From Leminorella grimontii ATCC 33999 = DSM 5078 (GTDB lineage: Bacteria > Pseudomonadota > Gammaproteobacteria > Enterobacterales > Enterobacteriaceae), in the NCBI RefSeq assembly GCF_000439085.1, contig NZ_AUUA01000004.1, forward strand, positions 1 through 64,000: a stretch of 64,000 nucleotides of DNA. The letters run 5' to 3'. Positions within the stretch are counted from its first letter, which is position 1. Every line of letters begins with the position of its first letter. The notes under the pieces are model-generated. The model saw only the letters and a list, made by a program, of their open reading frames with translations. It searched no databases and was not told where the DNA came from. This document shows positions 19,166 through 27,386 of the stretch, piece after piece. The translations under genes were made by a program, and so were the position numbers.

Positions 19166-19198
19166 ACGCCTCGGAGTGCTGGAACACATCCGAGGCGT
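19166..19198 (+). promoter_or_regulatory. structured 5' leader hairpin of small phage-type operon
   Basis: ACGCCTCGGA and TCCGAGGCGT form a perfect 10-base stem around a 13-base loop, 30 bases upstream of the gene at 19228. It lacks a following T run, so it is not a standard terminator. From memory, similar hairpin leaders precede Icd/ash-type genes of P4-like and lambdoid elements. It may act as a regulatory RNA structure. Confidence 0.5.
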
Positions 19199-19227
19199 CT
19201 AACCACAACATTAATAGGAGTAATGCT

Positions 19228-19428
19228 ATGGCTACCGCCAATGGTATCACGCACGCACATCCAAATCTCTACACTTTCCTGAACGTCCGTTCCAACTGCC
19301 CGCTCTGTGAAATTCAGCAGCTGATTTCCATATCGGCCACAACGGAGGCCGAAGCTCGTCGCCTGTTGGCCAGTCTCCCTCTGGTGTCCGTCTCCTGTAA
19401 ACCGCAGGAGGTGCATCATGCTGCCTGA
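19228..19428 (+). CDS. small protein resembling Icd-like host cell-division inhibitors of phage elements
   Basis: The 66-residue protein contains FLNVRSNCPLCEIQQLI and ISATTEAEARRLLASLP, which resembles the pattern of phage Icd-like/ash-type small proteins. The ATG follows AGGAG with ideal spacing. It overlaps the next gene by 11 bases, so both are translated together. The resemblance is by eye and modest. If correct, the gene is a relic of a P4-type satellite or prophage. Confidence 0.5.
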   Translation: MATANGITHAHPNLYTFLNVRSNCPLCEIQQLISISATTEAEARRLLASLPLVSVSCKPQEVHHAA

Positions 19429-19738
19429 AGCTAACCTGCTTTCTTCTGAGCTGGCGGACGTCATTCGCAAACTGGATCTTTCGCACCTAAGCGCTGAGGA
19501 CGTTCTACAGCTGGCGGACAGCAGTGAAGAGTGCTGCGCCGGGCTGTGTCACGGCCTGTCTTTTCTGGGGAACGCGCTCGTTTCTTTTGCCGATAAAAAC
19601 GTGCTGGAGTTTTCGGCACAAAGCCTGTGCCAGCTGGGGCATGGCCTGTCGGCCTCAGCGATGCTGATCCCGGCGCTGTTGCAGCTTCAAAAGAGCGCTG
19701 AACTGCAAATGAGCAAGGCGGATTGCGAAGAAGGGTAA
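19418..19738 (+). CDS. small protein of phage/satellite-like operon, unknown function
   Basis: I do not recognise this 106-residue, mostly helical, acidic protein. It begins MLPEANLLSSELADVIRKLD and has cysteines in SSEECCAGLCHGLSFLG. Its start overlaps the end of the preceding small gene, preceded by AGGAGGTGC inside that gene. Context suggests a mobile-element accessory protein. Its position beside a CRISPR trailer and a ribbon-helix-helix gene also fits, weakly, an anti-CRISPR layout. Confidence 0.55.
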   Translation: MLPEANLLSSELADVIRKLDLSHLSAEDVLQLADSSEECCAGLCHGLSFLGNALVSFADKNVLEFSAQSLCQLGHGLSASAMLIPALLQLQKSAELQMSKADCEEG

Positions 19739-19744
19739 TCTTTG

Positions 19745-19773
19745 GGCTTCCCCGCGAGAGTGGGGAATATGTG
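19745..19773 (+). repeat. possible relic CRISPR repeat, or terminator
   Basis: The bases TTCCCCGCGAGAGTGGGGAA align with the CRISPR repeat core; 19 of 29 positions match over the full repeat length in the same orientation. It stands seven bases after the small operon, so a simple terminator hairpin is an equally good reading. Confidence 0.3.
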
Positions 19774-19788
19774 AGCGAGAATGTTCAG

Positions 19789-19816
19789 GCCGGAGGGCGT
19801 TTACGACGCATCCGGC
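19789..19816 (-). repeat. REP-like palindromic element
   Basis: GCCGGAGGGCGT, a TTAC loop and ACGCATCCGGC form an imperfect palindrome that strongly resembles enterobacterial REP/BIME units. It lies between convergent genes, the usual REP position, and may also end transcription. Confidence 0.6.
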
Positions 19817-19826
19817 ACTAACCGAA

Positions 19827-20258
19827 TCACATCCGCATCCCGACCGCCAGCCGGTTAAAGCAGTTCATCAGGCCGACAGCGAAAGTTAAATCGCTGATTT
19901 CTCGGGCGCTGAAATGCTCGAGCAGCGGCAGGTAAACCTCATCTTCGGCATGCGTTCTGGCAATATCCGTCACCGATTCCGCCCACGCCAGTGCGGCCTG
20001 CTCTTGCGCGCTAAAGTGATGGCTAACCCGCCAGCCTGCCAGGGCGTCCAGTTTGCTCTGCTCAACGCCGGATTTACGCAGCGCTTTGCTGTGCATCTCC
20101 AGACAAAACGCGCAGCCGTTGATTTGCGAGATGCGCAGAAAAATCAGTTCCATCAGCGTGGTATCCAGGGCGCCATTCTCCAGTGCTTTCTTTGCCTGCC
20201 CAAGGGCGCTGTAGACTTCAGGGCTGAGTTCATAATAGGGCTGACGTAACGTAGTCAT
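19827..20258 (-). CDS. carboxymuconolactone decarboxylase (AhpD-like) family protein
   Basis: The 143-residue protein carries the AhpD-type motif NGCAFCLEMHSKALR with the CxxC pair and following histidine used in peroxidase or thiol-disulfide chemistry. It is cytoplasmic (no signal peptide). It diverges from a MocR-type regulator 67 bases away, a common arrangement in which the regulator controls the enzyme gene. The physiological substrate is not known. Confidence 0.85.
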   Translation of the reverse strand: MTTLRQPYYELSPEVYSALGQAKKALENGALDTTLMELIFLRISQINGCAFCLEMHSKALRKSGVEQSKLDALAGWRVSHHFSAQEQAALAWAESVTDIARTHAEDEVYLPLLEHFSAREISDLTFAVGLMNCFNRLAVGMRM

Positions 20259-20325
20259 AGTGTTCCTCCTAATTTGGATGCCCCGCAGTGTAGCGCTATA
20301 ATGGACTGCAAAAGAGAACCATATT

Positions 20326-21681
20326 TTGACTAAAAAAGCAGACCATATGCCGCACTATCAGCAAATCGCCCGTCAGCTAAAAACGGCCATTGAACAAGGC
20401 GAACTCAAGCCCGGCGCCAGGCTGCCTTCCAGCCGCACCTGGTCGCAGGAGCTGGGCGTCTCGCGCTCGACGGTTGAAAATGCCTACGCCGAGCTGGTGG
20501 CGCAAGGCTGGTTGGAACGACGCGGTCAGGCCGGAACCTTTGTCAGCGGGCAACTGCATCCGCAGCAAACGCCAACTATCCCCGTCGCTTTCGCCGGGGA
20601 AAGCCAGACGCCGCAGCCGTTCCAGATGGGGCTACCGGCGCTGGATCTCTTCCCGCGCGAGATCTGGGCGCGGGTGATGGGGCGGCGCTTACGCACCCAG
20701 ACGCGATTCGAACTGGCGCTGGGCGACGTCTGCGGTGAAGCCGCGCTGCGCGAGGCTATTGTGAGCTACCTGCGGGTGTCGCGCAGCATCGAGTGCTTGC
20801 CGGAGCAGGTGTTTATTACCTCCGGATACGCTTCTTCAATGATGCTAATCTTACGCTCGCTGGCGCAGGCGGGTGATGGAATGTGGATGGAGGATCCCGG
20901 CTTCCCGCTTATCCGGCCCGTTATCGAGCGGGAAGGCATTCACCTGCTGCCGGTGGCGGTTGACAGGGATGGGCTGAACGTCTCCGCTGGAATACGCGAT
21001 TACTCGGATGCCCGCTTTGCGCTCCTCACGCCAGCGCACCAAAGCCCGCTTGGGACGGCGCTGTCGTTAACCCGACGGCATCAGTTGCTGGAGTGGGCTG
21101 ATAACGCCAAGGCATGGATTGTCGAAGATGATTACGACAGCGAATTCCGCTATCGAGGCAAGCCGTTGCCGCCGCTGAAAAGCCTGGATGCCCCACAGCG
21201 GGTGATTTATGCCGGAACGTTCAGCAAATCACTCTTTCCTGCATTACGTACCGCATGGCTAGTGGTGCCGGTGAATCAGGTTGCTCGTTTTCGAGAGCAG
21301 GCCGCGTTGAGCGCCTGTACCGTGCCGGTGCTATGGCAGCTGACGCTGGCTGACTTTATTCGCGACGGCCATTTCTGGCGGCATCTGAAAAAGATGCGTC
21401 AGCATTATGCCGAGCGCAGGCAGTGGATTGCGCAGGCGCTAACGGAGCAAGGGTTTCAGGTAGCGCCACAGGACGGCGGCATACAGCTGGTTATTATGGT
21501 GGAAGGGGATGATACCGCTATGGTGAGCAAAGCCAATCACGCAGGGCTGGCGGTACAAGCGCTCAGCCGCTGGCGAATGGAGCCAACGGGGCAGGGGGGA
21601 ATGTTGCTCTCCTTCACTAACATCATTAGTGCAGAGATGGCGCAGCAGGTTGCTCGACGGCTTCGGCAGGCCGTCATATAG
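20326..21681 (+). CDS. MocR/PdxR-type regulator: GntR helix-turn-helix fused to aminotransferase fold
   Basis: The 451-residue protein has an N-terminal GntR-type winged helix (about 8-75; LPSSRTWSQELGVSRSTVENAYAEL) and a class I aminotransferase-like domain (about 110-450). The PLP lysine lies in YAGTFSKSLFPALR, and IVEDDYDSEFRY supplies the usual cofactor-binding aspartate. MocR proteins are PLP-dependent transcription regulators. The target is probably the divergent AhpD-like gene, itself or both. The start is a TTG with AGAGAA upstream; an ATG at 20347 is the alternative. Confidence 0.88.
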   Translation: MTKKADHMPHYQQIARQLKTAIEQGELKPGARLPSSRTWSQELGVSRSTVENAYAELVAQGWLERRGQAGTFVSGQLHPQQTPTIPVAFAGESQTPQPFQMGLPALDLFPREIWARVMGRRLRTQTRFELALGDVCGEAALREAIVSYLRVSRSIECLPEQVFITSGYASSMMLILRSLAQAGDGMWMEDPGFPLIRPVIEREGIHLLPVAVDRDGLNVSAGIRDYSDARFALLTPAHQSPLGTALSLTRRHQLLEWADNAKAWIVEDDYDSEFRYRGKPLPPLKSLDAPQRVIYAGTFSKSLFPALRTAWLVVPVNQVARFREQAALSACTVPVLWQLTLADFIRDGHFWRHLKKMRQHYAERRQWIAQALTEQGFQVAPQDGGIQLVIMVEGDDTAMVSKANHAGLAVQALSRWRMEPTGQGGMLLSFTNIISAEMAQQVARRLRQAVI

Positions 21682-21770
21682 GAGCCGCGCGTTTATGGAC
21701 TTTTCTGGACGCGTTGTTAATACTGAATCAGGTACGAGAAGCCTGCTGTAAAAGATAACGAGGACAGACT

Positions 21771-22112
21771 ATGTATTTACGACCTGACGAGGTGGCGCGC
21801 GTTCTTGAAAAAGTGGGATTTACCGTAGATATGGTGACACAGAAAGCCTATGGCTATCGGCGTGGTGAAGACTATGTCTACGTTAATCGCGAAGCGCGCA
21901 TGGGGCGTACCGCTCTGGTGATCCACCCGACGCTGAAAGAGCGCAGTTTATTGCTGGCAGAACCGTCCTCCGAAATTAAAACCTGCGATCATTATCAACA
22001 TTTCCCGCGCTGTTTGGCCGGACTGACTCACGAACATTACGGTATTCCGCACGGATTTAGCTCGCGCATGGCGCTTGAGCGTTATTTATACGGACTTTTT
22101 GGCGCAGCGTAA
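21771..22112 (+). CDS. DUF2002 family protein
   Basis: The 113-residue soluble protein ([52 protein letters not shown]) matches a small conserved enterobacterial family of unknown function that I know as DUF2002. It is preceded by AACGAGGA at good spacing and followed by a strong terminator, so it is a single-gene unit. I have no basis to assign a role. Confidence 0.75.
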   Translation: MYLRPDEVARVLEKVGFTVDMVTQKAYGYRRGEDYVYVNREARMGRTALVIHPTLKERSLLLAEPSSEIKTCDHYQHFPRCLAGLTHEHYGIPHGFSSRMALERYLYGLFGAA

Positions 22113-22141
22113 GAGGCTATTTGCGATGTCATTAATGTGAG

Positions 22142-22171
22142 AAAAAGGCTGAAATGAGTTTCAGCCTTTTT
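22142..22171 (+). terminator. rho-independent terminator
   Basis: A 13-base perfect stem (AAAAAGGCTGAAA, TGAG loop) ends in a T run 30 bases after the DUF2002 gene. Confidence 0.85.
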
Positions 22172-22283
22172 GTGTAATAAAAACAGAGCGCCATTTCACC
22201 GCTTTGTTACCTGCATCAATATTTTCCGCGCCTTTTTGCCCATAATGCTTCAATCTTATTTTTAGGCCCCAAAAGGAACGTCC

Positions 22284-23060
22284 ATGGCCGACTGGAACCC
22301 TTCGCTTTACCTGCAGTTTGAATCCGAAAGAACCCGCCCCGCCGAAGAGCTGCTGGCGCGCATTTTTCATCCGTCCCCTCGCTACATCAGCGACTTAGGC
22401 TGCGGGCCGGGCAACAGCACCGAGCTGCTGCACCGCCGCTACCCGACGGCGCAGACCACCGGCGTCGACAGCTCCAAAGCGATGCTGGAAAAAGCGGCAA
22501 AGCGCCTGCCCGGCTGTCATTTTGTCGAGGCGGATATCGGCGCCTGGCGGCCCGACGTCCCGCAGGACGTCATCTACGCTAACGCCTCCTTGCAGTGGGT
22601 GCCGCACCATGAGGTTTTGATGCCTCATCTGTTGGACCAGCTTGCCGACGGCGGCGTGCTGGCGTTCCAGGTACCGGACAACCTGCTGCAGCCTTCCCAC
22701 GCGCTGATGTGCAAAGTGGCGCTAGAAGGGGAGTGGAAGGGGAGGTACGGAGAAGACGCGCTGAGCCGCAAAAAGTTGTTAACCACGGAAGAGTACTACG
22801 ACCTGATGGCCAGCCGCGGCTGCCGAGTGGACGTCTGGCGAACGACGTTCTACCACGTGATGCCTTCGGTTGCGGCCATCGTCGAGTGGGTTAAATCGAC
22901 CGGCCTAAGGCCTTTCCTTAATCCGCTGAACGAAGAAGAGCAGGCGCTTTTCATTCAGCGCTATTTGGCCGAACTAACTCAAGCCTACGGCGTGCGCAGC
23001 GACGGCAGCGTGCTGCTGGCGTTCCCTCGTTTGTTTGTGGTGGCGAGTAAGGTGGCTTAG
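22284..23060 (+). CDS. tam: trans-aconitate 2-methyltransferase
   Basis: Tam methylates trans-aconitate, a by-product that inhibits aconitase, using S-adenosylmethionine. The 258 residues show the SAM motif [13 protein letters not shown] (about 37-49), the acidic [16 protein letters not shown] and the C-terminal [11 protein letters not shown] found in the E. coli enzyme. A ribosome site AGGAACG precedes the ATG. It is flanked by the two CRISPR arrays and stands alone. Confidence 0.9.
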   Translation: MADWNPSLYLQFESERTRPAEELLARIFHPSPRYISDLGCGPGNSTELLHRRYPTAQTTGVDSSKAMLEKAAKRLPGCHFVEADIGAWRPDVPQDVIYANASLQWVPHHEVLMPHLLDQLADGGVLAFQVPDNLLQPSHALMCKVALEGEWKGRYGEDALSRKKLLTTEEYYDLMASRGCRVDVWRTTFYHVMPSVAAIVEWVKSTGLRPFLNPLNEEEQALFIQRYLAELTQAYGVRSDGSVLLAFPRLFVVASKVA

Positions 23061-23094
23061 AAATGGCGGATACGGCGTACTTGCGGTAGTGAGA

Positions 23095-23305
23095 AGTGGA
23101 TCGCTGTGAGTGGGGATGAACCGTCCGATAACGTCGAGGCTACGTCGCAAACAGGAATTCCCCGCGCTGGCGGGGATAAACCGCAGTGGAAAGAGCTGGG
23201 AGCGATGGCCGGTGTCTGTTCCCCGCGTCAGCGGGGATAAACCGGTGTCTTTGTGTAAACAAAAGTCTTCCATCAGGAGTTCCCCGCGCTAGCGGGGATA
23301 AACCG
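23095..23305 (+). CRISPR. decayed type I-E CRISPR mini-array, 3 clear repeats plus one relic
   Basis: Repeats lie at 23155-23183 (starts GAATTCC, core GCTGGC), 23216-23244 (starts CTGTTCC) and 23277-23305 (GCTAGC core), separated by 32-base spacers. A fourth, badly decayed unit ends at 23123 (GTGGGGATGAACCG), about 31 bases before the first clear one. Orientation is the same as the main array. No AT-rich leader precedes it and nearly every repeat carries substitutions, so it is probably no longer expanding. Confidence 0.88.
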
Positions 23306-23489
23306 TGGCAGATAGACAACGACGAGCAGGTTTACGTGCGTATGCGGCCTCAAAATCAGCTCATCGTTAAAGCGTTAAAAGATGGCCGTTGACCGCCGGA
23401 TAGTCGGCCCCCAGATTCCCAACAGCGTCACTCACTTAGGCTTGAACAAACAACAATCTCAATCGGCGGGCGGGGCCCTTCAGGCCCCA

Positions 23490-23568
23490 CTCACAAAGCT
23501 AATACCGCCGCTCTCCCGGCCGAGCACCATGGTGATATAAGCACGGCGCCTTTTCGGCCGGAATATTC
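23490..23568 (-). repeat. 79-base dispersed repeat, copy 1
   Basis: The reverse strand of this segment aligns without gaps to 50706-50784; 68 of 79 positions match by direct comparison. It contains CCGGCCGA and TCGGCCGG ends around TGCTTATATCACCA. It is intergenic. A GC-rich hairpin GGGGCC...GGCCCC lies beside it at about 23473-23488. The remaining part of the interval 23306-23610 shows no supported gene. Confidence 0.8.
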
Positions 23569-23610
23569 TCCGAAGCCGATTTAACCGGCCCGTCGTCAAT
23601 CCCCATGCCT

Positions 23611-24600
23611 TCAGCGTTTACTTATCTGATCAAACACCCCATCAGTAGCAAAGTGCGTCTTCTGAGCCTTCTGCCAGCCGCCAAACACCCGGTCAACGGT
23701 AAACAGCGTCAGCGACGGGAAAGTCGCGGCGTACTTTTTCAACACCTCAGGATCGCGAGGCCGGTAGTAGTTTTTGGCGGCGATTTCCTGCCCCTCTTTT
23801 GAATACAGATACTTCAAATAGGCGGTCGCCACCTCGCGGTTGCCGTTTTTATCCACCACGCTGTCGACCACGGAGACGGTCGGCTCCGCCAGAATAGAAA
23901 CGCTGGGCGTAATGATTTCAAACTGATCTTTTCCCAACTGCTCGACGGCTAGCAGCGCTTCGTTTTCCCATGCGATCAGTACGTCGCCGATGCCGCGCTC
24001 AACGAAGGTGGTGGTAGAGCCGCGCGCGCCGGTATCGAGCACCTGCACGTTGTCATACAGCGCTTTGACGAACTGCTGCGCCTTTTGCTCATCGTTGTTG
24101 TTGTGCTGTAGCGCGTATCCCCAAGCGGCCAAGTAGTTCCAGCGCGCACCGCCGGAAGTTTTCGGGTTAGGGGTGACGACGTTAAGGCCGGGCTTAATGA
24201 GATCGTTCCAGTCGTGGATCTGCTTAGGGTTGCCCTTACGGACTAAAAAGACGATGGTGGACGTATAGGGCGCGGAGTTGTCCGGCAGGCGGGTAATCCA
24301 GTCTTTGGCAAGCTTGTCGCGCTCGGCGATGGCGTCTACATCGTAAGCCAGCGCCAGCGTGACGACGTCGGCAGAAATACCGTTAATCACTGAAGAGGCC
24401 TGCTTGCCCGAGCCGCCGTGAGACTGCCTGACGGTAACGACGTCGCCGGTTTTGTCTTTCCAATAGCTGGCGAAAGCCTGGTTATACTGCTGGTAGAATT
24501 CGCGAGTGGGATCGTAAGATACGTTAAGAAGCTGAACGTCTTTTGCCAGAACGCTTGTGCTGGCCAGCAGAAACAGAGCGCCGAGTTGCCATTTTTGCAT
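23611..24600 (-). CDS. sbp: periplasmic sulfate-binding protein
   Basis: Sbp delivers sulfate to the CysTWA ABC importer. The 329-residue length equals that of E. coli Sbp. A signal peptide (cleavage after VLAK or nearby, about residue 19) is followed by [29 protein letters not shown] and [22 protein letters not shown], the sulfate-binding segments of this family. It extends the sulfur theme of the window, although cysTWA is not present here. CysB control is expected; the upstream region 24640-24790 is AT-rich. Confidence 0.93.
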   Translation of the reverse strand: MQKWQLGALFLLASTSVLAKDVQLLNVSYDPTREFYQQYNQAFASYWKDKTGDVVTVRQSHGGSGKQASSVINGISADVVTLALAYDVDAIAERDKLAKDWITRLPDNSAPYTSTIVFLVRKGNPKQIHDWNDLIKPGLNVVTPNPKTSGGARWNYLAAWGYALQHNNNDEQKAQQFVKALYDNVQVLDTGARGSTTTFVERGIGDVLIAWENEALLAVEQLGKDQFEIITPSVSILAEPTVSVVDSVVDKNGNREVATAYLKYLYSKEGQEIAAKNYYRPRDPEVLKKYAATFPSLTLFTVDRVFGGWQKAQKTHFATDGVFDQISKR

Positions 24601-24799
24601 GGGTGTAGCCTCACGGTAGTTAGTTATAAATATAAAGCGACGGTAAGTGAAAGAATGATGAACAACACGTTGAGACTGCCAGAAAGTGGGCTTTGGTAAT
24701 AAAGAATAAAAAGAGATTTTTTATACAAATAGAGAATATAAACGGGCGCGATTTTTGCCTACGCTTTAATGAGACAAGCATTGAAAAGGAACTATTTTG

Positions 24800-25204
24800 A
24801 TGAAATTCATGTTATTGCCCGCAGCGGTATTGCTGTGCTTTTCCGCTTCAATCCAGGCAGAAACGCAGCCCGAAGTAGACTGTAATAATGCGATGACCAC
24901 GCCAGAGCTTAACGCCTGCGCGGAAAAAACGTTTAACGAAGCGGATAAAAAGCTGAATCAGGCCTATCAGGCGCTGATGAAGACGCTAAGCCAGCCGGAT
25001 GAAGACGGACTTCCCTATTCCAAGGTAAAAAGCAACCTGCGTGAAGGGCAGCGGGCGTGGGTAACCTTCCGCCAAAAGGACTGCGATGCGGTGTTTGCGC
25101 TTCATTCCGGCGGTACGATACGCAGCGTGATGTACTGGGGCTGCATGACGGACAGAACGAGCAAGCGTACGGAGGAGCTAACGTCCTATATTTATAATGA
25201 GTAA
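24800..25204 (+). CDS. LprI-like lysozyme-inhibitor family protein (DUF1311)
   Basis: The 134-residue protein has a signal peptide (about 1-20, cleavage after IQA) and the LprI/DUF1311 pattern: paired cysteines in VDCNNAMTTPELNACAEKTF, a long helix, and REGQRAWVTFRQKDC followed by YWGCMTDRT. Members are periplasmic and some bind lysozyme. The ATG at 24800 is preceded by AAGGA; a TTG immediately upstream is less likely. It diverges from sbp. Confidence 0.8.
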   Translation: MKFMLLPAAVLLCFSASIQAETQPEVDCNNAMTTPELNACAEKTFNEADKKLNQAYQALMKTLSQPDEDGLPYSKVKSNLREGQRAWVTFRQKDCDAVFALHSGGTIRSVMYWGCMTDRTSKRTEELTSYIYNE

Positions 25205-25540
25205 TGAAATTGCGAGGTTTGCCGTACGGGCATTGTCGTTTTTAATTGCTTCGCTAGAACCTTTGCGAGTTATCTCTGATGTGCGAAACATCCGGATTGA
25301 CGTATCTTTGCTCAATAACCTCATAATAGGCGCAAACGGGCAGTGAGAAGGTTATACCACGATTGACGCTTATGACCGCGACCAGCGTTGAACGCTGGCT
25401 GGACTCCCCTGAATATGCCAACGCAATATGGGCCTTAGTCGACGTCAACGTAGCTCCCTGATGGGGGCGTTGAAAAGATTAGCCAGGTAGTTTTTAATCA
25501 ATCCATACGAAGTGCACTTGTTAACCGCACAGAGGCAACC
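25205..25540. other. intergenic region without supported gene
   Basis: Short open frames exist on both strands, for example a 64-codon minus-strand frame (25254-25448) starting TTG, but none has a ribosome site or a recognisable product. The segment may contain decayed coding sequence. The cueR promoter must lie in its right part. Confidence 0.5.
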
Positions 25541-25951
25541 ATGAATATAAGCCAAGTTGCAGAAAAAACAGGCTTAACCAGCAAAACGATCCGCTTCTAT
25601 GAAGAGAAGGGGCTGATTACGCCGCCGAACCGTTCGCTGAACGGCTATCGGACCTACAACGCCCGCAGCGTTGAAGAACTGACGCTGCTTCGTCAGGCTC
25701 GCCAGGTGGGCTTTACGCTTGAGGAGTGTAAAGAGCTGCTGGCGCTGTTTCACAACGCCGAGCGGCGCAGCGCCGACGTTAAGGCGCGCACGCTGAAAAA
25801 GGTGGAGGATATCGATAAACACATTCGCGAACTGACCGAGATGCGCGAACGGCTAATGTCGCTGGCGAACCTCTGCCCCGGCGACGACGGCGCGGACTGC
25901 CCGATTATTGATAGTTTTACCGGCTGTTGCCACCATATAAAAGAAAAGTAG
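25541..25951 (+). CDS. cueR: Cu(I)-responsive MerR-family regulator
   Basis: CueR senses Cu(I), Ag(I) or Au(I) and activates copper-efflux genes by distorting 19-base-spaced promoters. The 136-residue protein has the MerR helix-turn-helix ([25 protein letters not shown]), a dimerisation helix, and the metal loop [10 protein letters not shown] with the two ligand cysteines, plus a CCHH tail as in E. coli. Its usual targets copA and cueO are not in this window, so it acts in trans. Confidence 0.92.
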   Translation: MNISQVAEKTGLTSKTIRFYEEKGLITPPNRSLNGYRTYNARSVEELTLLRQARQVGFTLEECKELLALFHNAERRSADVKARTLKKVEDIDKHIRELTEMRERLMSLANLCPGDDGADCPIIDSFTGCCHHIKEK

Positions 25952-26004
25952 CCCACTTTCTATGTGGGCGCTATTCGATTCATTTATTTGTTAAGAGAGA
26001 GAAT

Positions 26005-26910
26005 TTAATAATAAATTATCTCTCTCTTAAAGGTGCTGGAAAACATATCGTTTATGGTTAATGTTCCCGTTGTCCACAGGCCATTTTTGTCAAAGTTGTC
26101 GTATTCATATACATATCTGTCATCGCTGCTCCATCGGTATTCTTTAGATAAATAGCCTTCCTGAGTGTATTTCCATTTTCTTGTATATTTATAAATATCT
26201 CTTTCAGTTGGCTGATAGCCTTCTACAAAATATTCCTTGGGGTCTTTAACCATCAAATCGTTTCTGGATATACGCCCCTGAGCGTCGTAATGATACCGTA
26301 GGAAAAAGGGGATATTGGCGGGGTATTTTTCTATAAGTCTCCCGTTAGCGTCTAAGATACAGTCGTGCTTTGTGTTTTTTCTCAACTGCTCGCAATCTAT
26401 TGTGTTTTCGTCAGTTAACGGTGCTGTCTCTATCTTATTTTTGAAATCAATAAGATTTTCATTGATCTTCAGACAGAAGCCATCATTGTCGTATTGCAGG
26501 CAGTCTCCTTTCTTTTCGAGTGAAATTAGGTGGGCCTCTTTCGCCAGAACCTGGTCTTTTTCTTTGCTGACTATAATGTAAGCATGAACGGTGACAAACT
26601 CTGGACTAAATAAAATCATTTGGCTGTTAACTTTTACGAGTAGTCCTTGCTTATCATAATCGACGATTTCTTTAGCTCTGATTTTATTATCTTTGTCAAA
26701 GTAAGTCGTGATGGTCTGTTTTACGCCATGACCGGCAGAGACAGACATTGGTTGAACCCTGAAAATTAAATCTGATATGTATATATTTATATTATCAATT
26801 TTATCGTTGAGCTCTTCGGCAGGGCCATTATTTTGAGCATAGGCCGGACATGTTATTAATCCGATGCAGAGAACTGTGGGCAGCCATTTTTTGGATATAA
26901 AATTAAACAT
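26005..26910 (-). CDS. secreted YnfC-like protein with YD-type repeats
   Basis: The 301-residue protein has a signal peptide (about 1-25, cleavage after AYA). It has YD-type segments typical of YnfC-like or RHS-related proteins: YFDKDNKIRAKEIVDYDKQG, YHYDAQGRISRND, KYTQEGYLSKEYRW, YEYDNFDKNG. The end KREIIYY recalls YnfC. It is clearly more AT-rich than its neighbours, suggesting recent acquisition. Function is unknown; a small-adhesin or immunity-type role is only a guess. Confidence 0.65.
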   Translation of the reverse strand: MFNFISKKWLPTVLCIGLITCPAYAQNNGPAEELNDKIDNINIYISDLIFRVQPMSVSAGHGVKQTITTYFDKDNKIRAKEIVDYDKQGLLVKVNSQMILFSPEFVTVHAYIIVSKEKDQVLAKEAHLISLEKKGDCLQYDNDGFCLKINENLIDFKNKIETAPLTDENTIDCEQLRKNTKHDCILDANGRLIEKYPANIPFFLRYHYDAQGRISRNDLMVKDPKEYFVEGYQPTERDIYKYTRKWKYTQEGYLSKEYRWSSDDRYVYEYDNFDKNGLWTTGTLTINDMFSSTFKREIIYY

Positions 26911-27386
26911 CTCTTATTTTCCTTAACGTTTATCCTTCCCGTCTGACTGTATAGTAATCTACGATCCCTTATTTGAACATAGATATGCTCTGCTTGGTGA
27001 CAGGAACCGTTCACGTGCGGAAGCGGCAAGATTCAACTCATGGTGCGTTAGGCATAGTTCTTTACGGGCGCCAGATGAGATGGGAGGGCCGAAATTTTTA
27101 GAAAAAACGCTACCCAAAAAAAATCCCGCTGTTATAATCATAAGGTTTGACCACAATCCTAGTAAATTTCATCACTCTGCTGACTTGTTGTACGCCCTTG
27201 GTCGTTTTACCAACGGGTGCGCGTTTTTCTGCGCCTGAAATAAAGCGTAGGATGATTAAAAGCGCAATAAATTCAAAGTGATGATGTTTACGCAACGTAT
27301 TTATAATTAAATGCGGCCAGGTGGAATAACGAACAAACGGTTTTGCCGATAACTGACGATAAGTAAATACATACGGGGAAAAAGCA
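26911..27386. other. intergenic region, no supported gene
   Basis: Open frames of 61-65 codons occur on the minus strand (26959-27156 and 27110-27295) but lack ribosome sites and recognisable products. The segment may contain remnants of a mobile element. The last 80 bases hold the promoter of the MFS gene. Confidence 0.45.

Noticed and set aside
23110..23392. Open frames through the mini-array reading RASGDKP repeats
   Set aside because: Same cause: translated CRISPR repeats. Only the short tail after the last repeat was kept as an observation.
25254..25448. 64-codon minus-strand frame before cueR
   Set aside because: TTG start, no ribosome site, no recognisable family; not enough to call a gene.
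26959..27295. Possible group II intron or insertion-sequence fragment
   Set aside because: A few peptide and base patterns looked like mobile-element debris, but no domain V, terminal repeats or transposase motif could be confirmed.
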